DNA of 64,000 nt from Pantoea sp. alder81 (GTDB lineage Bacteria; Pseudomonadota; Gammaproteobacteria; Enterobacterales; Enterobacteriaceae), in assembly GCF_020179835.1 (NCBI RefSeq), contig NZ_JAIUDA010000001.1:620001-684000 (forward strand), written 5' to 3'. Under the pieces are notes generated by a model, which did no database searches, was not told where the DNA came from, and saw only the letters and a program-made list of their open reading frames with translations. The position numbers were made by a program, and so were the translations under genes. This document shows positions 53,941 to 62,581 of the stretch, one piece after another (within the stretch, counting starts at the first letter, position 1; the number at the start of each line of letters is the position of its first letter).

Positions 53941-54218
53941 AGCTTCTCCATCACCTTTCCGATTTGAACCTGTGGAAATAATAGTCAATTTCCTTAGGCC
54001 TGTGAGAGAACTCACGGAAAATCCGTGCGCCAGATATCCGACGTTTTACAGAGGTATGAATCTGAATAGAAATGTCTGGCACCAATCAGGAGAGGAAGAT
54101 CGTGCAGACGCCATCCCAGCGACAGAGTCGCTTAAAATTAATGCAATTATGTTATTGATTTGTTACAGAAGTGCTGACCCACTGAGTATATGCTCACGTG
54201 GGTCAATATTCAACGAGT

Positions 54219-54240
54219 TATCGTTAGTTTGCTAACGATA
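54219..54240. repeat. Perfect inverted repeat between punC and cfa
   Basis: TATCGTTAG-TTTG-CTAACGATA is a 9-bp perfect stem with a 4-base loop, 10 bases past the punC stop on the minus strand. No U run follows. It may be a weak terminator for punC or a protein site. The rest of 53941-54249 shows no gene and must contain the cfa promoters. Confidence 0.6.
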
Positions 54241-54249
54241 ATCGTTGCA

Positions 54250-55464
54250 TCAGTGATTATCTTCGCAGGGACGGGAGGTGTGAGCAATATCACTTTGTGC
54301 GTTTAAGCTGCGTTGCCAGATGAAGCCGGCCCAGGCCAGCACTACCGTGGCAACCATCACCAGTGTGGTGTTATAGAGCGCCTGTTCTAATCCGGCCGAA
54401 ACTACCAGGCTGGCAATAAAGCACAGGCCCAGTTGTAACAGGTTTTGTAAGCCTGCTGCTTTGCCTGTGGCGTGCGGGAAAGGCGCTAAGGCGCTGGAAA
54501 CGACAATCGGATAGATGGCGCCATTAGACAGTGCCATACCGCAGAAAGGCAGCAGCAGTGCAATCAAAGAAGGCGCGGGCATCATCGCGACAACAAACAG
54601 ACTCAAAATACTCAGGCTATACAGCACCAACAACCACGGCAGCAACTGTGATCCCTGATATCGGCTCAGCATCGCACGGCAACTAAAGCCACCAATCAGA
54701 AACGCAATAGTTTGTGGAATGTAGCTCAGACCAATATCGGCGGGAGTTAAACCCGCAGAAGCCAGAATAAACGGCGAACCGGTTAGCCAGGCAAAGAAAC
54801 TGGCGGAACAGGCGGAGTAAATCAGCACGTTACCGCTGTAGATGCGCGTGGTGAGCAAATTCAGCCAGCCGGGTTGCGGCGTATTATCAGCTTTGTTTTT
54901 TTTAGGCGCGGCAAGCTGCAATGTACCGATGATCAGCAGCACGGTGATAATTGTCAGCGCGATAAAGATGCTACGCCAGTGGAAATGACCCATCAGCCAC
55001 GCGCCCAGTAGAGGTGCCAGAGCGGGGGATAGGGCAACCAGCGGCATAATGGTGGCGAAAACTTTGTTGGCCTGGGCTTTGGGGTAGCGATCGACTACCA
55101 GCGCCTGCCAGCTTACGGCGGCGGCACACACGCCCACAGCCTGCACAAAGCGCAGTGCCAGCATCATGTTAACGTCGGTCACCCACAACATCCCGAGGCA
55201 ACCCAAGGCAAAAATCGTTAAACCTGCCAATAAAATCGGTTTACGTCCAAAGCGGTCTGACAGCGGCCCCCAAAATACCTGTGCGCAGGCAAATCCACCG
55301 AGAAAAAGACTGAGGCTGGCGCTAATGGTGCCCGGCGCGGTGGCAAAGTCACGCTGCATATCCCCAAAAGCAGGCAGATACATATCCGTGGCGAGGAAGC
55401 CGAGCATGCTGAGCACGGCAAGATAGGGCATAAATCCTTTTGACGACAACATAGTGTTTCTCAT
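54250..55464 (-). CDS. punC: Purine nucleoside MFS transporter PunC (YdhC)
   Basis: The 404-residue protein has 12 transmembrane helices and the Bcr/CflA-like motif [16 protein letters not shown] and [18 protein letters not shown]. It aligns with E. coli YdhC, now PunC, an inosine/adenosine-related transporter activated by PunR. The start is uncertain: ATG at 55464 has no ribosome-binding site and an alternative ATG lies 4 codons later. It is divergent from punR across 96 bases, where the PunR site is expected. Confidence 0.88.
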   Translation of the reverse strand: MRNTMLSSKGFMPYLAVLSMLGFLATDMYLPAFGDMQRDFATAPGTISASLSLFLGGFACAQVFWGPLSDRFGRKPILLAGLTIFALGCLGMLWVTDVNMMLALRFVQAVGVCAAAVSWQALVVDRYPKAQANKVFATIMPLVALSPALAPLLGAWLMGHFHWRSIFIALTIITVLLIIGTLQLAAPKKNKADNTPQPGWLNLLTTRIYSGNVLIYSACSASFFAWLTGSPFILASAGLTPADIGLSYIPQTIAFLIGGFSCRAMLSRYQGSQLLPWLLVLYSLSILSLFVVAMMPAPSLIALLLPFCGMALSNGAIYPIVVSSALAPFPHATGKAAGLQNLLQLGLCFIASLVVSAGLEQALYNTTLVMVATVVLAWAGFIWQRSLNAQSDIAHTSRPCEDNH

Positions 55465-55560
55465 TGGCAGATTGAACGCCGGGGAGTGTAAAAGAGTGCG
55501 TCATTCTTTGTGAAACGCTAATATTTGAGCAGTGCTGTTAAAATTTTTGAAGGCTAAAAT

Positions 55561-56472
55561 ATGTGGTCTGAATATGCGCTGGAAGTGGTTGATGCGGTCG
55601 CGCGCAATGGCAGTTTTAGTGCGGCGGCGCAGGAGTTACATCGCGTGCCCTCTGCCATAAGCTATACGGTGCGCCAGTTGGAAACCTGGTTGGCGGTGCC
55701 GTTGTTTGAACGTCAGCACCGTGAGGTGGTTTTAACCCCGGCGGGCGAGCATTTTGTACGTGAAGGGCGATCTGTTATCAAAAAAATGCTGGCAACACGC
55801 AGACAGTGTCAGCAACTGGCGAATGGCTGGCGTGGACAGCTCAGTATTGCCGTGGATTGCATTGTAAAACCACAGCGTACCCGGCAGCTGGTGAAAGACT
55901 TCTACCGTCATTTTCCGGACATGGAATTGATCATCAGCTACGAAGTGTTTAACGGTGTATGGGATGCCCTGGCCGACGGGCGTGTTGATGTGGCGATTGG
56001 CGCCACTCAGGCGATTCCGGTGGGTGGCCGTTTTGCATTTCAGGACATGGGCGCCCTCAACTGGCGTTGTGTGGTCAGTCCCGGCCATCCCCTGGCGGCG
56101 CATAGCGATCTCAATGAAGAGGCGCTGCGTGCCTGGCCATCACTGGTGCTGGAAGATACCTCTCGCGCATTGCCAAGACGCATGACCTGGACGCTGGATA
56201 ATCAGCGACGTCTGGTGGTGCCAGAGTGGGAAACGGGGATGGATTGTTTGCAGGCGGGACTGTGCGTGGGGATGGTGCCGGGCCATCTGGCGCGGCCATT
56301 ACTGGATAGGGGGGCGTTGGTTGAGCTATCACTGCCGCAGCCGTTTCCGGAAAGTCCCTGCTGCGTCAGTTGGTCAGAACAGCGCGCGTCACCGGCGCTG
56401 GCGTGGTTACTCGCTTATCTCGGCGACGCGGAAACGCTGAACCACGAATGGCTCAGCGAAAATGAGCTTTAA
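55561..56472 (+). CDS. punR: LysR-type regulator PunR (YdhB)
   Basis: The 303-residue LysR-family protein starts [41 protein letters not shown] (given in part), a clear winged helix-turn-helix. An effector-binding domain fills the rest. It corresponds to E. coli YdhB/PunR (310 residues), activator of divergent punC. Its stop overlaps that of convergent purR. Confidence 0.88.
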   Translation: MWSEYALEVVDAVARNGSFSAAAQELHRVPSAISYTVRQLETWLAVPLFERQHREVVLTPAGEHFVREGRSVIKKMLATRRQCQQLANGWRGQLSIAVDCIVKPQRTRQLVKDFYRHFPDMELIISYEVFNGVWDALADGRVDVAIGATQAIPVGGRFAFQDMGALNWRCVVSPGHPLAAHSDLNEEALRAWPSLVLEDTSRALPRRMTWTLDNQRRLVVPEWETGMDCLQAGLCVGMVPGHLARPLLDRGALVELSLPQPFPESPCCVSWSEQRASPALAWLLAYLGDAETLNHEWLSENEL

Positions 56473-57494
56473 CGGCGGTAATCGCGGAACGGACCGTCCC
56501 CCACGGAACGTCGCTCAATCAATGTTGGCTGCACCTCAATAGTCTGTGGCTCTTCGCGCTTGCTGGTGATGCGATCCAGCAGCATTTCGAGGGCCTTTTT
56601 GCCCAACTCCGCTTTCGGTTGGTGGACTGTGGTGAGCGCCGGGGTGAAATAACGGGCGTTGCGCACGTTATCATAGCCAATGACGGAGATATCCTGCGGC
56701 ACGCGCAGTCCCATCTCATCGGCGGCACATATCGCGCCCATCGCCATGATATCGCCACCGCAGAACACGGCAGTCGGACGCTGCTTCTGATTGAGTATTT
56801 GCTGCATCGCCTGATAACCTGATTCTGGCTCGAAGTCGCCTTGAACCACCCATTCCGGACGCACGGTCACGCCGGCTTCGCTCATCGCCTGAAGAAAGCC
56901 CGCATGACGACCGCCGCCCGTGTTGCGTTCCATCTGACCTGGAATCGCACCGATATCTCGGTGGCCACGCTCGATAAGGTAGCGTCCAGCCAGATAACCG
57001 CCCTGGAAGGCGTTATCCTGAACGGTATCGGTGAAGTCGCCACGCGAGGCGCCCCAGTCCATCACCACCATCGGAATATTGCGGTTCTCTTCCAGCATCT
57101 GCAGCAGATCGTCAGGATACTCAGAGCACATCACCAACAGACCATCAACGCGCTTTTGCGCCATCATTGAGAGGTAAGCACGCTGCTTTTGCAGATCGTT
57201 ATGCGCGTTACCCAGAATCAAGGTGTAACCGCGTTCAAAACAGTGGTTTTCAACCGCTTCGATGATTTCGGCAAAATAGGGCGCTTCGCTGGACGTGGCT
57301 AACAGTCCCAGCGTTTTGGTGTGATTCACCTTCAAACTGCGTGCAACGGCGCTCGGCGAATAGTGCAGTTCTTTAATCGCTTCCCATACGGCGTTACGCG
57401 TTTCTTCTGCGACAAAACGCGTTTTGTTGATGACATGCGAAACTGTGGTGGTGGATACCCCAGCGCGTTTCGCTACATCTTTAATTGTTGCCAT
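56469..57494 (-). CDS. purR: Purine repressor PurR
   Basis: The 341-residue LacI-family repressor binds hypoxanthine or guanine and represses purine synthesis genes. The N-terminal HTH and hinge ([20 protein letters not shown], then [15 protein letters not shown]) match E. coli PurR, which also has 341 residues. The ligand domain includes [18 protein letters not shown]. The frame continues to 57590 but the ATG at 57494 is right by alignment. A PurR box upstream suggests autoregulation, and a second box lies at ydiJ/ydiK. Confidence 0.97.
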   Translation of the reverse strand: MATIKDVAKRAGVSTTTVSHVINKTRFVAEETRNAVWEAIKELHYSPSAVARSLKVNHTKTLGLLATSSEAPYFAEIIEAVENHCFERGYTLILGNAHNDLQKQRAYLSMMAQKRVDGLLVMCSEYPDDLLQMLEENRNIPMVVMDWGASRGDFTDTVQDNAFQGGYLAGRYLIERGHRDIGAIPGQMERNTGGGRHAGFLQAMSEAGVTVRPEWVVQGDFEPESGYQAMQQILNQKQRPTAVFCGGDIMAMGAICAADEMGLRVPQDISVIGYDNVRNARYFTPALTTVHQPKAELGKKALEMLLDRITSKREEPQTIEVQPTLIERRSVGDGPFRDYRR

Positions 57495-57539
57495 GAAAAA
57501 GGTACTCCCCGGCTTATCACAACTCACTGATAAGTATAT

Positions 57540-57555
57540 TGTTAAACGTTTGCGT
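57540..57555. promoter_or_regulatory. PurR box upstream of purR
   Basis: TGTTAAACGTTTGCGT matches 12 of 16 bases of the PurR operator, with the right 12-base part perfect. It is 46 bases upstream of the purR ATG, as expected for autoregulation known in E. coli. Confidence 0.68.
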
Positions 57556-57768
57556 CTGCGAAGGGTTTTACGCCCTAAAATGGGGGGCAAATCTGCCGTT
57601 TCAGGCAGGGAAAATCACTTCAGCAGGCTGTAAATACAGCATGCGCAAAATCAGTTGCGCAACGAAAGGCGGCGATTCTAGCAAGCCAACGCGGATAACA
57701 CGAGATTTTTGCCCACCGCTGTGCGAAAATTGTTTTAACCCTAATAAATGTGTGACTAAGGAGTAGTG

Positions 57769-57858
57769 ATGAGTACAGATCTAAAGCTGGCGCTAATGAC
57801 CACGGTTGGCGCACTGTTGATGATTATTGCGTTTAGCTTTACAGCCATTCTTCATTAA
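57769..57858 (+). CDS. cydH: CydH (YnhF), small subunit of cytochrome bd-I oxidase
   Basis: A 29-codon frame begins MSTDLKLALMTTVGALLMII and ends SFTAILH. It aligns with E. coli YnhF (29 residues, MSTDLKFSLVTT...AALH), a single-span inner-membrane peptide found as the fourth subunit of cytochrome bd-I. TAAGGAGTAGTG gives a strong ribosome-binding site and a terminator follows 16 bases later. It adjoins purR as in E. coli. Confidence 0.92.
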   Translation: MSTDLKLALMTTVGALLMIIAFSFTAILH

Positions 57859-57874
57859 TACAAAACGCATCAAT

Positions 57875-57912
57875 AAAAAAAGCCGGCACTGATTAAGCGT
57901 CCGGCTTTTTTT
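57875..57912 (+). terminator. Terminator of cydH
   Basis: AAAAAAAGCCGG and CCGGCTTTTTTT pair around a 14-base loop. It directly follows the cydH stop and could also act on mepH transcripts from the other side. Confidence 0.85.
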
Positions 57913-57943
57913 GTGGCCAATGCCACAGGATGTTGCGCAACAA

Positions 57944-58732
57944 CTAGCGAATGGTTTTTGGTGTCATCATACGGCGCGCACCCACATAGTGTTTCTGCCA
58001 GTAGTCTTCGCCTAATGCACTAATCTGAATGTCTTTACCGGTACGGGGTGACTGTATAAATTTACCGTTGCCGAGGTAGACGCCAACATGATCGGCCGTC
58101 CCGCGGTTATTAATGCGGAAGAACACCAAATCCCCTTTTTCCAGCAGCTCGCGCTTAATGGGCGAGGCATCGTGCAGGTGATACATCTCATTCGCCGTGC
58201 GCGGGAATTTGTATTTCACGAGATCTTTATAGGCATACCACACCAGACCACTGCAATCGAAACCGGTGTGTGGGGAAGTGCCGCCCCACTGATAAGGTTT
58301 ACCCAACTGTCCCATCAGCTTCGTCATGGCGGTTTCACGAGCTTTCTGATAGCGCAGACGGTGGGTTTTGCTCATCTTGATGCCGGTCAGCCCCTGAACT
58401 TCATCATCCACATCAGCAGACTTTTTCGCGAGGCGTTGATGGCCATACTTTTTCGATGGCGATTTAAGCAGGGATTTTTTGCGGCTGGTTTTGTTTAAGG
58501 CGGTTTCGGTCTTAGTCTGCTTTTTCAGCTTGAGTTTCTGCACGGTAGTCGTCAGGCGAGACTTTTTAGCCGTTGTTTTAACCGGGCGTCGCTTGCGGCG
58601 CTCATCTTCGCGCGCACTTTTTTTCTCGGCATTATGCAAACTGGCATTAATCGGGGCATGCTGGGAAGCAGAAGCCACGTTAAAAAACAGTTGCGCAAAA
58701 GCCAGTATGAAAAGCGTAATCAGTAAACGCAT
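57944..58732 (-). CDS. mepH: Murein DD-endopeptidase MepH (YdhO)
   Basis: The start MRLLITLFILAFAQL gives 262 residues (E. coli 271) with a signal peptide ending ASA. Residues 25-125 are a low-complexity Lys/Arg/Ser/Thr linker. The NlpC/P60 domain follows with catalytic Cys in TGFDCSGLVWYAY and His in TADHVGVYLGNGKFIQS. MepH cleaves D-Ala-DAP crosslinks to allow wall expansion. The end YVGARRMMTPKTIR matches E. coli. Confidence 0.93.
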   Translation of the reverse strand: MRLLITLFILAFAQLFFNVASASQHAPINASLHNAEKKSAREDERRKRRPVKTTAKKSRLTTTVQKLKLKKQTKTETALNKTSRKKSLLKSPSKKYGHQRLAKKSADVDDEVQGLTGIKMSKTHRLRYQKARETAMTKLMGQLGKPYQWGGTSPHTGFDCSGLVWYAYKDLVKYKFPRTANEMYHLHDASPIKRELLEKGDLVFFRINNRGTADHVGVYLGNGKFIQSPRTGKDIQISALGEDYWQKHYVGARRMMTPKTIR

Positions 58733-59099
58733 AGTCCGGTTACAGGTTAAGCAGTCTGGCAAAAAGCAGGCTGCGGCAGAGTAAGAGAAATCTGATCAAC
58801 GATCAGCGCCGAAGCAATTCTAATCCACTTTTTTTCTAAAAGGTAAGGCCTTTTTCTATTAATCTGTTACCAGGTAGATAATGTCGCTAAATTGAGCGAT
58901 TTCAGCTGTTTAACGCAGCGAAATTATTGCTAATTATTAATTTGTTCATGCTTATTAATGATAGGGAAATGTTATCTATCCTGTTTGAACTTAACAAACA
59001 TGGCGATCAGCAGGTCGGTAACGCAAAATCCCGTTTTCAGTGTGGGGCTGAAGTCGCTACAATAAACAAACACGAAGTGAAGGATTAAGGAAGGCAATA
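58733..59099. other. Intergenic region between divergent mepH and grxD
   Basis: No convincing gene. A possible grxD promoter is TACAAT at 59058-59063 with TTTCAG 17 bases upstream. The stretch around 58920-58980 is very AT-rich. Confidence 0.4.
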
Positions 59100-59432
59100 A
59101 TGAGTACTGTTGAAAAAATTCAGCGCCAGATCGCAGAAAACCCGATTCTGTTATACATGAAAGGTTCCCCGAAACTGCCAAGCTGCGGTTTCTCTGCACA
59201 AGCTGTGCAGGCGCTTTCTGCCTGTGGTGAGCGCTTCGCGTATGTCGATATCCTGCAGAACCCGGATATCCGCGCTGAAATGCCGAAATTTGCTAACTGG
59301 CCAACCTTCCCGCAACTGTGGGTTGACGGTGAGCTGGTCGGCGGTTGCGACATCATCGTTGAGATGTTCCAGCGTGGCGAATTGCAGCCGCTGGTGAAAG
59401 AAACCGCTGAGAAGTATAAAGAAGCGGAATAA
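59100..59432 (+). CDS. grxD: Monothiol glutaredoxin GrxD (Grx4)
   Basis: The 110-residue CGFS-type glutaredoxin (E. coli 115) binds a 2Fe-2S cluster with glutathione and BolA and delivers clusters. The motif is LPSCGFSAQ, with Cys near residue 30. WPTFPQLWVDGELVGGCDI is the conserved glutathione-binding part. TTAAGGAAGGCAATA precedes the ATG. It complements the suf operon elsewhere in the window. Confidence 0.97.
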   Translation: MSTVEKIQRQIAENPILLYMKGSPKLPSCGFSAQAVQALSACGERFAYVDILQNPDIRAEMPKFANWPTFPQLWVDGELVGGCDIIVEMFQRGELQPLVKETAEKYKEAE

Positions 59433-59437
59433 TTGCG

Positions 59438-59465
59438 AAGGCCGACAAATGTCGGCCTTTTCTTT
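59438..59465 (+). terminator. Terminator of grxD
   Basis: AAGGCCGAC-AAAT-GTCGGCCTT followed by TTCTTT, 5 bases past the stop. Confidence 0.9.
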
Positions 59466-59502
59466 GCGTACTCATCCGGCAATCAGCCAGTCAGCCAGCC
59501 CA

Positions 59503-60171
59503 TCAGGCAGAGGCGTCGTCTTCAGTCTGCTCTTCATTGAAAGCCAGTGGCCAACCCCCCAGGCGTTTCCAGCGATTCACCAGCTCGCAGAACAGCGTGG
59601 CCGTTTGCTCGGTGTCGTACAGCGCAGAGTGCGCCTGCGTACTATCAAACTCCATCCCCGCAGCTTTGCAGGCTTTTGCCAAAACCGTCTGTCCCAACAC
59701 CAAACCGCTCAGCGCCGCAGTATCAAAAGTGGCAAACGGATGGAAGGGATTACGCTTCAGGCTGGCGCGCTCGGCGGCGGCCATCACAAAGTTCAAATCG
59801 AAAGTGGCATTGTGCGCCACGATAATCGCGCGATTACAGCCATGATCTTTTGTGCCTTTACGCACCATCTTGAAAATGGCATGCAGGGCTTCGTATTCGC
59901 TCACCGCACCGCGCAAAGGATTGGTGGGATCGATGCCGGTAAACGCCAGCGCTGCAGGATTAAGGATCGCGCCTTCAAACGGTTCAACGTGAAAGTGCAG
60001 GGTTTCATCACGGTGTAACCAACCGTCCTCATCCATTTTGAGCGTGGTGGCCGCAATTTCCAGCAGTGCATCGGTTTGCGCGTTAAAGCCGGCGGTTTCG
60101 ACGTCAATAACCACTGGATAAAAACCACGGAAGCGTTGATGAAGAGCGTTTAAGGCGTTCGATTCAGACAT
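59503..60171 (-). CDS. rnt: Ribonuclease T
   Basis: The 222-residue DEDD exoribonuclease (E. coli 215) trims tRNA CCA ends and matures 5S and 23S rRNA. The Exo I motif is [10 protein letters not shown] (Asp and Glu). [14 protein letters not shown] is Exo II and [12 protein letters not shown] is Exo III with the catalytic His and Asp. The acidic C-terminus ([11 protein letters not shown]) is slightly longer than in E. coli. Confidence 0.96.
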   Translation of the reverse strand: MSESNALNALHQRFRGFYPVVIDVETAGFNAQTDALLEIAATTLKMDEDGWLHRDETLHFHVEPFEGAILNPAALAFTGIDPTNPLRGAVSEYEALHAIFKMVRKGTKDHGCNRAIIVAHNATFDLNFVMAAAERASLKRNPFHPFATFDTAALSGLVLGQTVLAKACKAAGMEFDSTQAHSALYDTEQTATLFCELVNRWKRLGGWPLAFNEEQTEDDASA

Positions 60172-60279
60172 CAGGATCTCATAGCAAGAAATGGGGCAGC
60201 GCGCATTATGGCAAAAATTACAGGAGGGTGCAGCAGGAGAGGGAAGTCAGCCTGCAAATTAGCAGACTGACTAACGGCA

Positions 60280-60687
60280 TCAGTGACCGAGGCCGTGACC
60301 AGCGTGTTTGTTTTCGATCAGTTCGATTTTATAGCCATCGGGATCTTCGACAAACGCAATAATGGTGCTGCCGCCTTTAACCGGACCGGCTTCACGCGTC
60401 ACGTTGCCACCGACACTGCGGATGCGCTCACAGGTCTCTGCGACGTTATCGACGCCCAACGCAATGTGACCATAAGCATTACCGAGGTCGTACTTATCCA
60501 CGCCCCAGTTGTAGGTCAGTTCAATCACTGCACCTTCACTCTCTTCGGTGTAACCCACGAAAGCCAGGGTGTATTTGTATTCGGTGTTTTCGCTCTGACG
60601 CAGTACGCGCATGCCCAGCACGCGGGTATAAAAATCGATAGAACGTTGCAGATCGCCAACGCGTAACATGGTGTGAAGTAAACGCAT
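60280..60687 (-). CDS. gloA: Glyoxalase I (lactoylglutathione lyase)
   Basis: The 135-residue metalloenzyme converts the methylglyoxal-glutathione hemithioacetal to S-lactoylglutathione. Metal ligands can be placed at His5 ([12 protein letters not shown]), Glu near 56 ([11 protein letters not shown]), His near 74 (GHIALGVDN) and Glu near 122 (YKIELIE). Length equals E. coli GloA. GAGGATGTT precedes the ATG at 60687; the longer frame is rejected. It follows nemRA as in E. coli, where NemR also controls gloA. Confidence 0.96.
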   Translation of the reverse strand: MRLLHTMLRVGDLQRSIDFYTRVLGMRVLRQSENTEYKYTLAFVGYTEESEGAVIELTYNWGVDKYDLGNAYGHIALGVDNVAETCERIRSVGGNVTREAGPVKGGSTIIAFVEDPDGYKIELIENKHAGHGLGH

Positions 60688-60756
60688 AACATCCTCTTTT
60701 GAAAAGTCATCAGGGAATGACAAAGACTAGCAAGTATAGCCAGTTAATGCCCTGAA

Positions 60757-60797
60757 GAAACAGCACTGCCGCACATCCGGTGCGGCAGTGCTGTTTC
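60757..60797 (-). terminator. 17-bp perfect hairpin after nemA
   Basis: GAAACAGCACTGCCGCA and TGCGGCAGTGCTGTTTC pair perfectly around a 7-base loop, directly abutting the nemA stop. A short TTC follows. It could terminate nemA or lower gloA expression within a nemRA-gloA operon. Confidence 0.75.
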
Positions 60798-61895
60798 TTA
60801 CAGGCTTGGGTAATCAGTGTAGCCTTCAGCGCCGCCGCCGTAGAAACTTTCCGGGCGCTGTGGATTTAGCGGTGCGTCTTGCTGCAGACGCTCAACCAGA
60901 TCCGGGTTAGCAATAAAGTCGCGGCCAAACGCCACAGCATCGATCAAGCCGCGGGCGATCAGGTCGTCAGCTTTCTCAACGCTATAAGCGCCCGCGCCGA
61001 TGATCACGCCAGGGAACAGCGCACGGACTTTTTCACGGAAAGCGTCGCTGTAAGGCTGGCCACCGGCCCAGTCTGGCTCAGACAGGTGCAGATACGCGAT
61101 ACCACGTTGGCCCAGCTCGGAGATGTACCACAGCGCGGCAGCTTCTTCATCGGCACCATTTTCCAGATTCTGGAAGGCTCCGATTGGCGAGATACGAATG
61201 CCGATACGATCGGCAGACCAGTTAGCAATCGCCGCATCCACCACTTCCAGCGCGAAACGACCACGCTTCTCGATCGAGCCGCCGTATTCATCGGTGCGCT
61301 GGTTGGAAGCGGGCGCCAGGAACTGGTGCATCAGGTAGCCATGAGCAGAATGCAGTTCCAGCAGGTCGAAATCGGCTTCACGCGCGTTCGCCGCGGCCTG
61401 ACCGAAATCTTTTACGATCTGCTGAATTTCCGCCACGCTCAGTTCACGCGGCAGTGAGGTGTCTTCACGGTAAACGGTGCCATCTTCAGCACGCAGTGAG
61501 GTACGCGTTCCAGCGGCGATAGCAGAAGGTGCAACGGGCGCTTTGCCTTCCGGCTGAACGCTATTATGCGAAATGCGGCCGGTGTGCCACAGTTGCACGG
61601 CGCTGTGACCTTTCGCAGCGTGAATGCTTTCGTTGATAACTTTCCACGCGGCGATTTGCTGCTGAGTATGCAAACCCGGTGCGCCAGCATAACCTTTCGC
61701 CTGGAAAGAGATCTGCGTTGCTTCAGTAATGATCAAACCGGCGCTGGCGCGCTGCTGATAATATTCCGCCATCAGCGGAGTCGGGATGTCGCCTGGCTCA
61801 ATGCTGCGCAGACGCGTCAGCGGCGCCATGAATACGCGGTTAGGTACGGTAATCGCGCCCACTTTAAGTGGGGAGAACAGCTGTTTACTCGCCAT
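60798..61895 (-). CDS. nemA: N-ethylmaleimide reductase NemA (Old Yellow Enzyme)
   Basis: The 365-residue flavoprotein reduces electrophiles such as N-ethylmaleimide and nitro compounds with NADPH. OYE features are [23 protein letters not shown] with the active-site His, [20 protein letters not shown], and [17 protein letters not shown]. Length equals E. coli NemA. GGAGTCATC precedes the ATG. A second NemR-type operator lies 16 bases before the start. Confidence 0.96.
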   Translation of the reverse strand: MASKQLFSPLKVGAITVPNRVFMAPLTRLRSIEPGDIPTPLMAEYYQQRASAGLIITEATQISFQAKGYAGAPGLHTQQQIAAWKVINESIHAAKGHSAVQLWHTGRISHNSVQPEGKAPVAPSAIAAGTRTSLRAEDGTVYREDTSLPRELSVAEIQQIVKDFGQAAANAREADFDLLELHSAHGYLMHQFLAPASNQRTDEYGGSIEKRGRFALEVVDAAIANWSADRIGIRISPIGAFQNLENGADEEAAALWYISELGQRGIAYLHLSEPDWAGGQPYSDAFREKVRALFPGVIIGAGAYSVEKADDLIARGLIDAVAFGRDFIANPDLVERLQQDAPLNPQRPESFYGGGAEGYTDYPSL

Positions 61896-61910
61896 GATGA
61901 CTCCTATAAG

Positions 61911-61925
61911 TAGACCGGTCGTCTA
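61911..61925. promoter_or_regulatory. Candidate second NemR operator before nemA
   Basis: TAGACCGGTCGTCTA has the outer TAGAC/GTCTA arms of the NemR palindrome TAGACC-N4-GGTCTA but is one base shorter. It lies in the 50-base nemR-nemA gap. Confidence 0.45.
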
Positions 61926-61945
61926 GAAACTACGGTTTTTAAAAA

Positions 61946-62542
61946 TCAGTGGCCATTTAACCACTGTTCAATGGTTTCAAGTGCCAGGCTAATCGGGCCT
62001 GACTCTCGTGAAATCTTGCTTTGCAGACTGGCACCTAACCACAACAGATAACAGCGCTGAGCCAGTTGCTCTGGCGTTTGCCCATACGGCAGTGTCTGCT
62101 CCGCGGCGACTTCGCTCAGACAGCGTGCATAAGCTGCGATCATGGCGCTGGCACCGTGTTGTAAAGCATCACGCATCGGTTCTGATAAATCGCAAACTTC
62201 CGCGGATAACTTCACACCCAGACAGCCCACAATATGGCCTTGCTCGATAAACAGCGTTGCGCCATAGCGGAAGTGCGTCAGCAAACGTTCACGCGCTGAC
62301 AAGCCCGGCTGATTTAACTGCTGCTCGACCTGCTGCAGGTAGTTAACGAAATAGCGTTCCAGCAACGCGACGCCAAATGCTTCTTTGGAACGGAAGTAAT
62401 GGTAAAACGATCCTTTCGGCACTTCTGCCAGCGCCAGCATTTCGCTCAGGCCCATTCCGGTAAAACCACGTTGCAAACAAACCTGCTCGCCAGTGGCGAG
62501 CAGGTGTTCACGGGTTTCGTTGCGTTGCACAGTCTTGTTCAT
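61946..62542 (-). CDS. nemR: Electrophile- and HOCl-sensing repressor NemR (TetR family)
   Basis: The 198-residue TetR protein (E. coli 199) starts MNKTVQRNETREHLLATGEQ. The HTH region is LSEMLALAEVPKGSFYHYFRS. Cys107 in VGCLGVKLSAEVCDLSE corresponds to the redox-active Cys106 of E. coli NemR, which is oxidised or alkylated to release DNA. The operator just upstream indicates autorepression. It starts the nemR-nemA-gloA run. Confidence 0.94.
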   Translation of the reverse strand: MNKTVQRNETREHLLATGEQVCLQRGFTGMGLSEMLALAEVPKGSFYHYFRSKEAFGVALLERYFVNYLQQVEQQLNQPGLSARERLLTHFRYGATLFIEQGHIVGCLGVKLSAEVCDLSEPMRDALQHGASAMIAAYARCLSEVAAEQTLPYGQTPEQLAQRCYLLWLGASLQSKISRESGPISLALETIEQWLNGH

Positions 62543-62555
62543 GGGCCACACAGTA

Positions 62556-62573
62556 TTAGACCAGTCGGTCTAA
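62556..62573. promoter_or_regulatory. NemR operator
   Basis: TTAGACC-AGTC-GGTCTAA is a perfect palindrome matching TAGACC-N4-GGTCTA. It is 14 bases upstream of the nemR ATG. Confidence 0.85.
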
Positions 62574-62581
62574 TGCAAACC

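Noticed and set aside
53840..54235. 131-codon plus-strand frame opposite the cfa start
   Set aside because: It overlaps conserved cfa coding sequence antisense, lacks a ribosome-binding site and has no recognisable domain.
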